A stretch of 64,000 nucleotides of DNA, from positions 27,795-91,794 of the forward strand of contig NZ_JACBZU010000008.1 of the NCBI RefSeq assembly GCF_013407935.1, given 5' to 3'. Positions 48,560-58,800 of this stretch are shown one piece after another (positions within the stretch are counted from its first letter, which is position 1; each line of letters opens with the position of its first letter). The position numbers were made by a program, and so were the translations under genes. This DNA is from Allomuricauda sp. ARW1Y1. GTDB lineage: Bacteria > Bacteroidota > Bacteroidia > Flavobacteriales > Flavobacteriaceae. The notes under the pieces are model-generated. The model searched no databases. It saw nothing but the letters and a program-made list of their open reading frames with translations, and was not told where the DNA came from.

Positions 48560-50623
48560 ATGCTAGACAAACCCAAAGGGCAGAAATTTACCGATGAGGC
48601 CAAGGCCATCATACTCGAGCATTTGAGCGATGAGCACTTTGGTGTTTCGGAATTGGCCAAAGCCATGCACATGAGCCGTTCCAGTTTGCTGCGGAAATGC
48701 AAAAAACAGACCCAGTTATCGGCCAGCCAGTTTATTCGAAAAATCAGACTGGAAGAGGCGATGGGATTGCTACAAGAAACCGATCAGACGGTTTCCGAGA
48801 TTTCATATCAAGTAGGTTTTGGAAGCGTCTCCTATTTCATCAAGTGTTTTCGGGAACAGTACGGTCATCCCCCGGGCGAAGTTGGCAAACAGGGATTTCA
48901 GGACGCAGGGCCCGAAATAGCCGCTCCCTCCTTTTTTAGAAGATACCGTTGGGCTCTCCTTGCCATGGTAGTTTTAATCGGTGGCGGTCTTATTTGGTTA
49001 CTACTTCCCTCCTCTTCTTCCCAAAAAACGGTGGAAACAGTTTCGCTCGAAAAGTCCATTGCCGTACTCCCCTTTAAAAATGAGAGCAGTGATTCCACCA
49101 ACCTTTATTTTGTCAATGGTTTGATGGAAGCTTCATTGGGCAATCTTCAAAAAATTGAGGATTTACGGGTCATTAGCCGTACATCAGTGGAAAAATACCG
49201 GAATACCAATCAGAACATTGGAGAAATCGCCGCTGAGCTCAACGTAAATTATATTGTGGAAGGCAGTGGTCAGAAGATAGGCGACCAAGTCATGCTCAAC
49301 ATCCAATTGATCGATGCGGTAACCGACACACAGGTTTGGGGCGAACAATATACCCATCAATTGGTGGATATTTTCGCAATACAAAATGAAGTGGCCAAAA
49401 AAATAGCAGATGCCATCAAAGCGCAAGTAACACCTTCGGAGTTGGAGCAGATTAACAAAAAACCTACGGAGAACTTGGTGGCTTACGATTATTACCTAAA
49501 GGCACAAGAGCCGTTTAACAGAGGAACCGTAGAAGGTCTTCTGGAGGCCATTCCCCTATTTGAAAAAGCCGTTGAAGAGGACCCTGAATTTGCCTTGGTT
49601 TATGCAGATTTGGCCATAGCTTATTACTATCTCGACCTGTATAAAAAACAAAAACAATATACAGAGACCATTAATAATTATGCAGACAAGGCCCTACTGC
49701 ATGATTCCAAACTAACAGAAAGCTTAATTGCAAAGGCCTTGTATTATATGCACATTGGGGATTATCGGTTGGCGGTCCCACATTTGGAAAAAGCTTTGGA
49801 ATACAACCCCAATGCTTCAGGTGTAATCAATATTTTATCTTCCATTTACTCCAATGCCCTTCCCAATACCGGAAAATATTTGGAATATGCCCTAAAGGGC
49901 ATTCAGTTGGATGTGTCGGAAAACAATATTACACAGAGCTATACTTATCTACACCTAAGTAATGCACTTGCTCAATCCGGGTTTACGGATGAAGCCTTGT
50001 TATACATCAACAAGTCGCTCGAAACCAATCCGGAAAATGAATACGCTCCCTATTTAAAGGCGTATATCCGATATGCCAAAAACAAGGACATCAAACAAAC
50101 ATTGAACAGTTTGAAACGTGAACTGATAAAGGACACCACCCGACTCGACATTTTGCAGGAAGTAGCCAAATTGCACTATTTTCAAAAAGAATATGATAGT
50201 GCCTATCAGTATTATAAATCGTTCAACGACATCAGGAAGGCAATGGGGTTGGGCATATATCCGCAAGAGGACATAAAAATAGGCTACACGTATGAAAAAA
50301 TGGGGTTTCAGGAGGAAGCGGACCAGCTATTTGCTGCTTACGCCGACTATTGCGAACATGATCAGTCCATCTATCAACCAGCCAGCATGGCGGTACTTTA
50401 TGCCTACGAAGGCAAATTGGACGAAGGCATTGCCCAATTGGAAGCTTTTGCGGCCAAAGACCACTTTCAGTATTGGATTGTGCTGTTCATGGGATTAGAC
50501 CCCGTATTCCAAAAACTTGAAACACACCCCGGCTATGAAGCGGTGATGCAGAAAATAGCCGATCGCTTTTGGGAAAACCATGACCGTTTGGAAAAAACTC
50601 TGGAAGCCAAAGGGTTACTCTAG
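48560..50623 (+). CDS. Membrane-bound AraC-type regulator with TolB-like and TPR domains
   Basis: About 687 residues from the ATG at 48560 (MLDKPKGQKFTDEA); an open frame begins 32 codons earlier but lacks family character. An N-terminal AraC/XylS helix-turn-helix pair occupies residues 13-115 (VSELAKAMHMSRSSLLRKCKK, VSEISYQVGFGSVSYFIKCFREQYG), a membrane helix lies near 130-150 (WALLAMVVLIGGGLIWLLL), then an extracytoplasmic TolB-like module (KSIAVLPFKNES, LRVISRTSVEKYR, VWGEQYTHQL) and about eight TPR units to the end. It is a one-component membrane sensor architecture; ligand and targets are unknown. The divergent ankyrin lipoprotein is a natural candidate partner or target. Confidence 0.82.
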   Translation: MLDKPKGQKFTDEAKAIILEHLSDEHFGVSELAKAMHMSRSSLLRKCKKQTQLSASQFIRKIRLEEAMGLLQETDQTVSEISYQVGFGSVSYFIKCFREQYGHPPGEVGKQGFQDAGPEIAAPSFFRRYRWALLAMVVLIGGGLIWLLLPSSSSQKTVETVSLEKSIAVLPFKNESSDSTNLYFVNGLMEASLGNLQKIEDLRVISRTSVEKYRNTNQNIGEIAAELNVNYIVEGSGQKIGDQVMLNIQLIDAVTDTQVWGEQYTHQLVDIFAIQNEVAKKIADAIKAQVTPSELEQINKKPTENLVAYDYYLKAQEPFNRGTVEGLLEAIPLFEKAVEEDPEFALVYADLAIAYYYLDLYKKQKQYTETINNYADKALLHDSKLTESLIAKALYYMHIGDYRLAVPHLEKALEYNPNASGVINILSSIYSNALPNTGKYLEYALKGIQLDVSENNITQSYTYLHLSNALAQSGFTDEALLYINKSLETNPENEYAPYLKAYIRYAKNKDIKQTLNSLKRELIKDTTRLDILQEVAKLHYFQKEYDSAYQYYKSFNDIRKAMGLGIYPQEDIKIGYTYEKMGFQEEADQLFAAYADYCEHDQSIYQPASMAVLYAYEGKLDEGIAQLEAFAAKDHFQYWIVLFMGLDPVFQKLETHPGYEAVMQKIADRFWENHDRLEKTLEAKGLL

Positions 50624-50667
50624 CATAGGCCGTTGTTGCAGAAAATTTTTAGTCCATGAACAAAAAA

Positions 50668-50703
50668 AAGCCTGCTCCCCAAGGAAGCAGGCCTATTATT
50701 TTT
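50668..50703. terminator. Bidirectional terminator
   Basis: AAAAAAGCCTGCT, loop, AGCAGGCCTATTATTTTT. It lies between the convergent AraC-TPR gene and the metalloprotease gene. Confidence 0.75.
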
Positions 50704-50715
50704 AAAGAGCGGATT

Positions 50716-51774
50716 TTATTTTTTATCGGTATTGATAAAGCCTATGGGCATCAACAATTCTTCCATAGCGGCAATGTTCAATCCTTCTGCTGTACCGGCC
50801 TCTTCCAAAGTGCTCAAATTAACACCCGGTGTGCCTCGTGGTAAATCATACGACTCTCCTACGCTGGCTGCTCCGTAGCCCAAATCCTTCATAGACCCAG
50901 CGGTTATTCTACTCAACGGGTTTTCTCCCAAATTCAAAAAGCCGGTCATCAACTCATTGTTCAAAGTAGACTCTTGCCAGTGGCCAAAAGCGGTACCTGG
51001 TCCAAACATGCTCTCAATGGGTAGCTCTCCCGTACCTCCTTCGGCATTCCAAAACACATTGGCCTTGCGTCCTCCAAAATATGGATTGGTTGTTCCGCCC
51101 AAAAGTAAATTACGTTCAAAATCAGGTGTTGAGATATTCCATAATGTGCCTATTCCCAAAACGTGACCCATTTCGTGTACGATCACATCTTCGAAGAGGC
51201 CGAGACTTTCCAAAAAGGCCAAGTCGTCCACATCAAAGAACATAATACCTGAAATGGTCAAGTAATCGCTGGTGCGTACAAAACGGGGTCCTGCTTGTCC
51301 CAAAATTCCGCCCGGGCCATCGATGGGCGCCAAAGCGACCTCAATGACCACATCGTCCAAGGTTCCTTCAGAAGCTGGAGGGAACCCCTCAAATGCAGAT
51401 GGGATAGTACCTGTAATGGAAGGTACATCTTTGATAATGATACGCTCCCAACGGGCAGCGGCATCATTGAATACCTGTTCCTGCCGTTCTGTGGGTGGCA
51501 ATAAAAAATTAAGGGTAATGTTAAAACGGCCTCGATCGTTGCCAGCGGCAGTTGTCGCACGGGCGGTAAGCAGGTCATCACCTACGATCAAGTCATCAAG
51601 CATGATCATTTTGTCGCCATGATCCACCAATGATAATGAGCTTGTCTCCGTTTCCAAAATGGCATTGGCATCATCTTGGGTAATTGTTTCGTCCGAACAA
51701 GAGGTAAATGCAATTGCGCCGAGTACGGCTGCCATCCAAAGGGAATGGCGTCGAGTTCTTGTGAGGTTTTTCAT
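50716..51774 (-). CDS. Leishmanolysin-like (M8) zinc metalloprotease, exported
   Basis: A 352-residue protein with an N-terminal signal (ALGAIAFTSC, likely a lipoprotein). The zinc motif is HEMGHVLGIGTLW; a later GHWQESTLNNELMTGFLN contains the third His and the Met-turn, as in leishmanolysin-type metzincins. It should act at the cell surface on proteins. The prodomain-like segment (about residues 25-75) precedes a LNFLLPPTERQEQVFNDAAARWERII region. Single gene, with a 165-base spacer upstream. Confidence 0.78.
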   Translation of the reverse strand: MKNLTRTRRHSLWMAAVLGAIAFTSCSDETITQDDANAILETETSSLSLVDHGDKMIMLDDLIVGDDLLTARATTAAGNDRGRFNITLNFLLPPTERQEQVFNDAAARWERIIIKDVPSITGTIPSAFEGFPPASEGTLDDVVIEVALAPIDGPGGILGQAGPRFVRTSDYLTISGIMFFDVDDLAFLESLGLFEDVIVHEMGHVLGIGTLWNISTPDFERNLLLGGTTNPYFGGRKANVFWNAEGGTGELPIESMFGPGTAFGHWQESTLNNELMTGFLNLGENPLSRITAGSMKDLGYGAASVGESYDLPRGTPGVNLSTLEEAGTAEGLNIAAMEELLMPIGFINTDKK

Positions 51775-51938
51775 AATCGTGTTCTCAATTTTTAAGTTAA
51801 TGTAGCTTAAACCAATAACTGGTTCCCCCTAAATTTAACAAAATCTTTCAGATATCACGATGCATTTCACAAAACCTCGATATAATGCATATTACGATGG
51901 AAGATGGGCAAGATGTGGGTCAAGAGTGATTTAACCTC

Positions 51939-52793
51939 CTATTTTTCGTTGACCTCTACCAGTTTGTCATCGCTCCATTCGCCACCGGCCACAATTTCGC
52001 CTTCGGCATCATAGAATTTACCGGTACCGCTGCGCTTATCATCTTTCCACTGTCCCGTGTATTTTTCACCATTGGGCCAGTAATACGTGCCGTAACCGCT
52101 GCGTTTATCGTTTTGATAGGTGCCCACGTAGTATTCCCCATCAGGCCAATAAAAGGTACCTTCGCCATGGCGCTGATTGTTTTTCCATTCCCCTTCGTAC
52201 CGGCTGCCCGTTTCCAGCAAGGCCACACCAAAACCATGGGCTTTTCCATTCTTAACCTGGCCAATGTAGTGCAACTGGTTTCCTTTTTGGCTGGTAAAGG
52301 TCAAATATTCCCCATAGGATTTTTGCTGAAGCTGCTTTTTCAACCGTGCCAACTGCACTTTTGTTTTTTCCAACGAAAAATTAAGGGAATCGTATTTTCT
52401 AATGGCCGTCTCTTCGGACCAACGGGAAACAGGCAAAGAATCCTGTTTTTTCGTTTCGTCTACCACGGCCATGTTTAAGCTTATATCCTTGTTCCGTAGT
52501 TTTTCCGCCAGGGCAATGCGCAACGGAATCACCATATTGTTTTCCTTGCCTGCGGTTTGCAAGTTGGTTTGATAGGATGCAATGGCTCCATCGTAATCGC
52601 CTTCCAATAAAAGTGAATCTATCTTGGCCAATTGCTCGTGTGATTCCAGCTTTTTGGTCAATGTTTGATTTTGCTCCTTGGCGAGGGTAAGCTCTTTTTT
52701 TAATTTGAAGGATTTGGCAACGAAGAAAACCGTTCCAACCGCTAAGACTGCCAATAATATGAAGAATGTGTATTTTTTAAGTTTCATTTTCAA
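51939..52793 (-). CDS. MORN-repeat protein with an N-terminal membrane anchor and coiled coil
   Basis: A 284-residue protein. Residues 7-25 (YTFFILLAVLAVGTVFFVA) anchor it in the membrane; residues 30-160 are coiled coil-like (LKKELTLAKEQNQTLTKKLESHEQL, then KTKVQLARLKKQLQQKSYG). From about 170 there are five MORN repeats (GxGxxxYxGxW type: ETGSRYEGEWKNNQRHGEGTFYWPDG, NDKRSGYGTYYWPNG, DDKRSGTGKFYD). Last gene of a three-gene operon with a DUF2490 protein and a 643-residue protein, 26 bases after the former. Confidence 0.85.
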   Translation of the reverse strand: MKMKLKKYTFFILLAVLAVGTVFFVAKSFKLKKELTLAKEQNQTLTKKLESHEQLAKIDSLLLEGDYDGAIASYQTNLQTAGKENNMVIPLRIALAEKLRNKDISLNMAVVDETKKQDSLPVSRWSEETAIRKYDSLNFSLEKTKVQLARLKKQLQQKSYGEYLTFTSQKGNQLHYIGQVKNGKAHGFGVALLETGSRYEGEWKNNQRHGEGTFYWPDGEYYVGTYQNDKRSGYGTYYWPNGEKYTGQWKDDKRSGTGKFYDAEGEIVAGGEWSDDKLVEVNEK

Positions 52794-52819
52794 TCACATG
52801 GTTCGTTAATAGGTACGTA

Positions 52820-53653
52820 TCAATCGGTTAAATGGACGTCGGGCAGTTTGTTTTTCACCCTCCTAAAGTCTGGGGAAAAGTACATGTGGAAGCGCAATGT
52901 CCAACCCTGCTGGTAAAATCCGCCATTAAGCCTTTCCTGGCCCTGGGAGTACATCACTCCGGCAGCAAAGGTCAACCTGGGGGTTACGATATACCCAAGC
53001 GTAGTGGTCAAACGCAAGTCCTCCATAGGGCTTGCCACCACTTCCTTACCGCTTTGCATAATCAACTCGGCCTCTGGGGAAACATACCATGTTTTGGGCT
53101 GTAATTTGGTATCGTTCAAAGGTATCTTGGCGCGGAACATATACCGCCAACGGTTTCTGAAAATATACTCACTGTTCTCGGCAAATCCTTGTGTCCATCG
53201 GTGTTCTATCCGTATCCGGTGATAGAGCATGGCCGAGTAAAAGGGCATGGCAAATTGGTACTGGTGCCAAATCCGCCATTCCGGAACCACATTTCGGTCT
53301 TCCGAATCCTCGTCGGTGTTAAAATTGATACGCACTACCCCACCCAATCGAACATCGGTCTTCTTATTGAAGATGTAACCAATGGCGTGCCTATTGTAGA
53401 TTTGACCCACTTGCCCAAAAAACGCAGTGTTTTTGGTTTCCTCAAGCCTCAAATGCGTCTGTGCGTCCCAAAAGAAACGCTTTCCAATCCTAATATTACC
53501 GTAGGTATTGAACCACACCTTGGTTTTGGGCTCCTTGTACTGGGAGGTTTCCGGTAACACCTGCTGGTCTTCTTGTTGGGCATGGCCAATGGCACCAACC
53601 CAAAACATGCATACCATCATGACCCTCCAAAGCCTTTTTTCAACTACTGCCAT
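52820..53653 (-). CDS. DUF2490 outer membrane protein
   Basis: A 277-residue protein with a signal peptide (cleaved after GHAQ) and a pattern of amphipathic beta strands ending in HMYFSPDFRRVKN, typical of DUF2490 outer-membrane beta barrels (QFAMPFYSAMLYHRIRIEHRW, NRWRYMFRAKIPL, PRLTFAAGVMYSQGQ). Function unknown. It is the middle gene of the operon, beginning 2 bases after the stop of the 643-residue protein gene. Confidence 0.8.
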   Translation of the reverse strand: MAVVEKRLWRVMMVCMFWVGAIGHAQQEDQQVLPETSQYKEPKTKVWFNTYGNIRIGKRFFWDAQTHLRLEETKNTAFFGQVGQIYNRHAIGYIFNKKTDVRLGGVVRINFNTDEDSEDRNVVPEWRIWHQYQFAMPFYSAMLYHRIRIEHRWTQGFAENSEYIFRNRWRYMFRAKIPLNDTKLQPKTWYVSPEAELIMQSGKEVVASPMEDLRLTTTLGYIVTPRLTFAAGVMYSQGQERLNGGFYQQGWTLRFHMYFSPDFRRVKNKLPDVHLTD

Positions 53654-53655
53654 GC

Positions 53656-55587
53656 CTATTGGTTTTTGGGGGTTGATGTCACCTGTAAAAGTTGTAGCAC
53701 TTCCATAGGGCGCTTTTCCCTTCGCAGTTTACGTTCCAGTTTTCGGGTGTCCTTGTTCCGCAAGTCAAGAATGATTTTATGGGTCTGAATGATTTGTTCG
53801 TTCAATGCCTTTACATTTCCGCACTCCAAGGATGATGTGGCTTTCAGGAAATAGGGTGTCAGCACCTCCTCATAGCTCTCGGTGATTCGTTTTTTCACCT
53901 GTTCCGCCATCACATTCGCCATAAAAGGGTTCCAAACAGCATTGGTATATTCCTTTTTGATGGCTTCCTGCTGCAGTGGTATGTTTTTCAGGGTTTGGGC
54001 CAGGTCGGTCAATGCCATCAAACAGGTTTTGACGCTATTGCCATACGCCAATTTTTCGTCGGGATTCTTCATATCCGCATAGGTAGTCAAAGAGCTGTCC
54101 GCTAACTTTTGAAGATTGTCCAACGCATTCCTATACTCCATAGTAAATCCTGAAACAGAATCCACCTCACGCTCCAGTAGATTGTTGAGCTGTATGAGTT
54201 CCTCTTCGAGACCATTGAGCATTTGCAATTGCTCCTCATTGGTCAACCTCGATGCCAAAGACCCCTTGATGTATTCCAAACTCATTCGGGCATAGGTGGC
54301 CAAAGCGGCTACGGAAAGTAAATCGTTGCCTTCGTAGCCAAACTCTTCCGAGCTGGGCAGGCTAAAACTTCGCATTTCCCCGGATTCGTTGGCCGTTACC
54401 GTGATTTCCGTATTTGGCTTTCCATTGGGCCACAACCGTTGCAGCATTACAGGAATTTCCTGATAGGCCACAATGTCATTTTCTTGGTAACTGACCAATG
54501 CCTTTAAGGGCTCCAGAAAATCCGAACTGATTTTTTGGGCCACATTGTAGTAGAAATAAGCTTCGGGGTCGGTGCGTTTGACGATATTCAAATGGCTGTT
54601 TCGCAAAATGGTCCGGCTCAAATTGGCAGCGACTTGGTAATCCGAAGCAATCTGCTCCAAGGTCTTTGTTTGAAGGGAATCCAGCGGATAAAATGGGACT
54701 TTTACTTTGGCTTCCATTTGAAAACCATCAGACCCCAATTGCCGCAGTACATTATCAATTTTTTGGTAATATCCAAGATTTTGGGCCAGTATGCTGGCGA
54801 TACCACTTTCCACTTCTTGCTCTTGTAAAACAGCCTCCAGGAGCGAAATATAGCCCATATGCAAAGGGATGGTTTTGTAATTGGGCGCATTGGTGTCAAA
54901 AACCTGAATTTCCTTGGAAACTTGGTCGGTGGTCAACCGAATGTTGCGCAGCAATCCGTCATCAAAAAACCAATCCTCCATATCCTCCACGCGCTCGGTG
55001 CCGTAGTAGGACCATTCATCGTGGGCCAAGCCATCACGTAAAAACCTCCCGACCAAGACACTGCTGTCGTTTTCTATCTGAAAATTTTGTTGGGGAACGC
55101 CCTTATCGTATGTGATATCGCTTTTAAATAGAATTTGCTGTATTTCGGAGTCCTTGATTTGGTTGATGGTGTAGGTCCAGTTTCCATCGGGCTTTCCCTC
55201 CGAGAGTCGCCCCTCCCCTTTTTCTTGGGTCCCGCTCACCAAAACACGGTATTCGTAGCCCACTACCTGACTTCGGCTATTGGTTTGATATTCCCCAAAC
55301 TCAAATTGCCATGGGCCATTGGCAATGCCTTGGTCAAATACACCGGAAATACGAAAGGAAGCATCCTCGTTTTCCACCAAGGTTTCCAAGTTGGATTGTT
55401 CCCATAAAAAATCACCATTAAAAATAGTGTCCAAATCTGAAATCGTGTATTGATAAACTGCTTGTCCGGAGTAGTTGCCCATCTGAAGTGGGCCCTCAAA
55501 GGTTTTTGGTTGCTGCCCAAAGCATAAGAGCGAAAAACCAAAACATAAAGAAACCGAAAAAAGCCATTGTTTACAAGGCTGGATCAT
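53656..55587 (-). CDS. Exported 643-residue protein with MORN-like repeats and a helical C-terminal domain
   Basis: Signal peptide ends LCFGQ. Residues about 30-215 contain MORN-like variant repeats (GVFDQGIANGPWQFEF, GEGRLSEGKPDGNWTYTI, GRFLRDGLAHDEWSYYG, with DGxWxF/Y pattern), similar to YwqK-type repeats. The rest is helical: KPLKALVSYQENDIVAYQEIPVMLQRLW, then LEEELIQLNNLLEREVDSVSG and a heptad-like C-terminal region. No catalytic motif. I do not recognise a family. First gene of the operon with DUF2490 and MORN proteins; the upstream 240 bases separate it from the divergent amidohydrolase gene. Confidence 0.6.
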   Translation of the reverse strand: MIQPCKQWLFSVSLCFGFSLLCFGQQPKTFEGPLQMGNYSGQAVYQYTISDLDTIFNGDFLWEQSNLETLVENEDASFRISGVFDQGIANGPWQFEFGEYQTNSRSQVVGYEYRVLVSGTQEKGEGRLSEGKPDGNWTYTINQIKDSEIQQILFKSDITYDKGVPQQNFQIENDSSVLVGRFLRDGLAHDEWSYYGTERVEDMEDWFFDDGLLRNIRLTTDQVSKEIQVFDTNAPNYKTIPLHMGYISLLEAVLQEQEVESGIASILAQNLGYYQKIDNVLRQLGSDGFQMEAKVKVPFYPLDSLQTKTLEQIASDYQVAANLSRTILRNSHLNIVKRTDPEAYFYYNVAQKISSDFLEPLKALVSYQENDIVAYQEIPVMLQRLWPNGKPNTEITVTANESGEMRSFSLPSSEEFGYEGNDLLSVAALATYARMSLEYIKGSLASRLTNEEQLQMLNGLEEELIQLNNLLEREVDSVSGFTMEYRNALDNLQKLADSSLTTYADMKNPDEKLAYGNSVKTCLMALTDLAQTLKNIPLQQEAIKKEYTNAVWNPFMANVMAEQVKKRITESYEEVLTPYFLKATSSLECGNVKALNEQIIQTHKIILDLRNKDTRKLERKLRREKRPMEVLQLLQVTSTPKNQ

Positions 55588-55828
55588 GAGGTTGATATTT
55601 GCTGTTATTTACGAACCAATCAACCTTTACGGACTTCAAAATTCCTTGTTTTATGAAATTCATGCCTATACGGGACTTTGATTTAGAAATTTTTAATAGT
55701 GAGACAAAACAATTTACGATGTGATAAGGATTTATAGTGGAAACACTGTAAACCCTCATCTAAAAAAACAATATCCCTATACCATTTTTTCATACCTTGT
55801 TAGCTATTATCAAGCATAAACTGACTAT

Positions 55829-58800
55829 ATGAAACGTAACTATTGCCTCTGGGCCATGGCCCTATTTATGGGGCTTTCTCCTGCACTTGCGCAAAACGGG
55901 GAAAAAGAGACCGACACTACCAAAAAAGCGACCAAGGAGCTGCCCTTGGAACCCGAACGTACCGTCACCTTCACCACAAAGGAAGGGACTTGGCTATCAC
56001 TTGACGTGAGCCCCGATGGAAAGACCATTATATTTGATATGATGGGCGACCTCTACACCCTTCCTATTCAAGGTGGCAAAGCAACCCGCATTACCGAAGG
56101 AATGGCATATGATGTTCATCCGAGGTTCAGTCCAGATGGAAAATCCATCGTGTTCATTTCCGATAAAAGCGGTTCCGACAATATTTGGACCATGGAATTG
56201 GCTTCCGAAGAAACCAAACAGATCACAAAAGACGACAATCAGAACTTCTTTTCGGCCGATTGGAGTCCCGATGGTGAATATATCGTTGGTGCACGTGGTC
56301 GAAGGAACATCAAACTGCACCTATACCATAAAGATGGTGGCGGTGGCGCCCAGTTGATCGATGAGCCTGAAAACCTAAAGACCATAGATCCCGAATTCGC
56401 ACCCGACGGAAAGCTGATTTATTTTTCCCGAAGAATGCGTGCCTGGAACTACAACGCGCAGTTGCCACAATACCAATTGGGTACCTACGACATGGAAGAC
56501 GGCGATTTGGCGACCATTACCTCCCGCTACGGCTCCGCTTTCACTCCTACCCTTTCGCCCAACGGCAAATGGTTGGTGTACGGTAGCCGTTTTGAAACCG
56601 AAACCGGATTGGTGCTACGTAATCTGGAAAACGGGGACGAACGTTGGTTGGCTTACCCCGTACAGCGTGATGAGCAGGAATCCATTGCTCCTTTGGGCGT
56701 ATTGCCAGCAATGGCTTTTACACCCGATAGCAAGAATCTGGTGACCAGTTACGGTGGAAAAATTTACAGTATCGATATTGCTTCCAATGCTGCTTCCGAG
56801 ATTCCTTTTGAAGTGGATGTGAACTTGGAAATGGGACCACAGCTCAAGTTTAAATATCCGATCAAGGATACACCAGAAGCCTTGGTCACCCAAATCCGTG
56901 ATGGTGTGCCCTCGCCCGATGGCAGTCAATTGGCCTTTACGGCCCTGAACAGGCTCTACGTAATGGATTTGCCCAATGGAACCCCAAAAAGGCTCACTAA
57001 AAACGACTTTACCGAAGCGCAACCTGCTTGGTCACCCGATGGCAAAAATATCGTGTTTGCGACGTGGGAGACGAATGGCGGACATTTGTACAAAGTCAGC
57101 GCCAATGGCCGCGGTGGTATTCAAAAACTGACGGATGAGGCTGCCATTTATAGCAGTCCAGCATGGTCGTACAGCAGCAATAGGATTGTTTTCCTAAAAG
57201 GTCCGGCACAGGTATACCGAGATGCCATCGGTCCAAGGGCCAGCGGTGCGGAAGAGGATTTGGCGTGGATTCCCGCTGAGGGCGGAAAAATCACTGTCAT
57301 CGACAAGGCGGAAGGACGTTCCGGCCCACATTTCACCAAAGTGGATGACCGCATTTACCTGAGCAAGGATAAATCTTTGTTGTCCATTCGTTGGGATGGT
57401 ACCGATCAAAAAGAACATTTGAAATTGAGCGGCATCACCACCTTTGGTTCTTCTTCCTTTGGGTTCCACGATCACAACGGAGGTCACAATATCCTGCCCG
57501 GGTCGGAACAGTATCAAGCGCCTGAGGATAAATCGTCCGCACCATCAGAAATCAAAATATCGCCTGACGGAACTACGGCACTGGCCAAAATCAACAATGA
57601 TATTTATACGGTAACCGTCCCAAAATTTGGACAGACCCCCAAGATATCGGTGGCTGATGCGGACAAAGCCGCCTTCCCAGCCAAAAAACTGACCGTAATG
57701 GGTGGTGAATTCCCTGCTTGGCGAAGCGATAGCAAAAATGTGCACTGGTCGCTTGGAGCCAGTCATTTTATCTATAACCTTCCTGCTGCGGAAGCCTATG
57801 CCGACAGTGTTGCCTTGGCCAAAAAAGAGGCGGAAAAGCTGAAGGACAAGCAAAAGGAGGAAGACAAGGATAAAGACGAGGATAAAAAGGACAAGGAAGA
57901 GGAAAAGGTCTTCGAAGCCAAAGAGATCAAGGTAAAGGTAAATTACACCAAGGATATTCCCGAAGGCAGTGTATTGCTCAAAGGGGCTAGGATCATTACC
58001 ATGAAAGGTGATGAGATCATCGAGAATGGCGATATTCTGATCGTGAACAACCGCATCAAAGGCGTTGGACCCTCAGGCAGTTTGGAAATGCCCAGAGGCA
58101 CCGTGGAAATCGATGCCAGCGGCAAGACCATCACTCCTGGCTTTGTGGATACCCATGCCCATATGTGGCCCAACTGGGGCATCCATAAAAATCAGATTTG
58201 GATCTATTCCGCCAACCTCGCCTATGGCGTCACCACTACGCGCGACCCACAAACGGCAACCACCGACGTGCTCACCTATGCCGATATGGTAGATGCCGGC
58301 ATGATGCACGGCCCCCGTGTGTATAGCACCGGGCCCGGTGTTGGCTACTGGTCGTACAAACTCAAATCGTTGGAGCACGCCAAAGATGTGCTAAAGCAAT
58401 ACAGCGAGTATTACAACACCAAGAGCATCAAAATGTACTTGGTGGGCAATCGCCAAATGCGCCAATGGGTAATCATGGCGGCCAAGGAACTGGAATTGAT
58501 GCCCACCACCGAAGGTGGATTGGACTTTAAACTCAACATGACCCAGTTGTTGGACGGCTATCCTGGACACGAGCATTCTTTCCCCATTTATCCTATATAT
58601 AAGGATGTGGTGCAATCCGTTGCCGAGTCCAAAATGGCAGTGACCCCTACCCTTTTGGTGTCCTACGGCGGACCGTGGGCGGAGAACTACTACTATGCCA
58701 CGGAAGATGTGTACCACGACAAAAAACTACAATATTTCACGCCTTACGAAGAGTTGGCGCAGAAATCGCGCAGAAGGGCTGCCTGGTTTATGCCCGAAGA

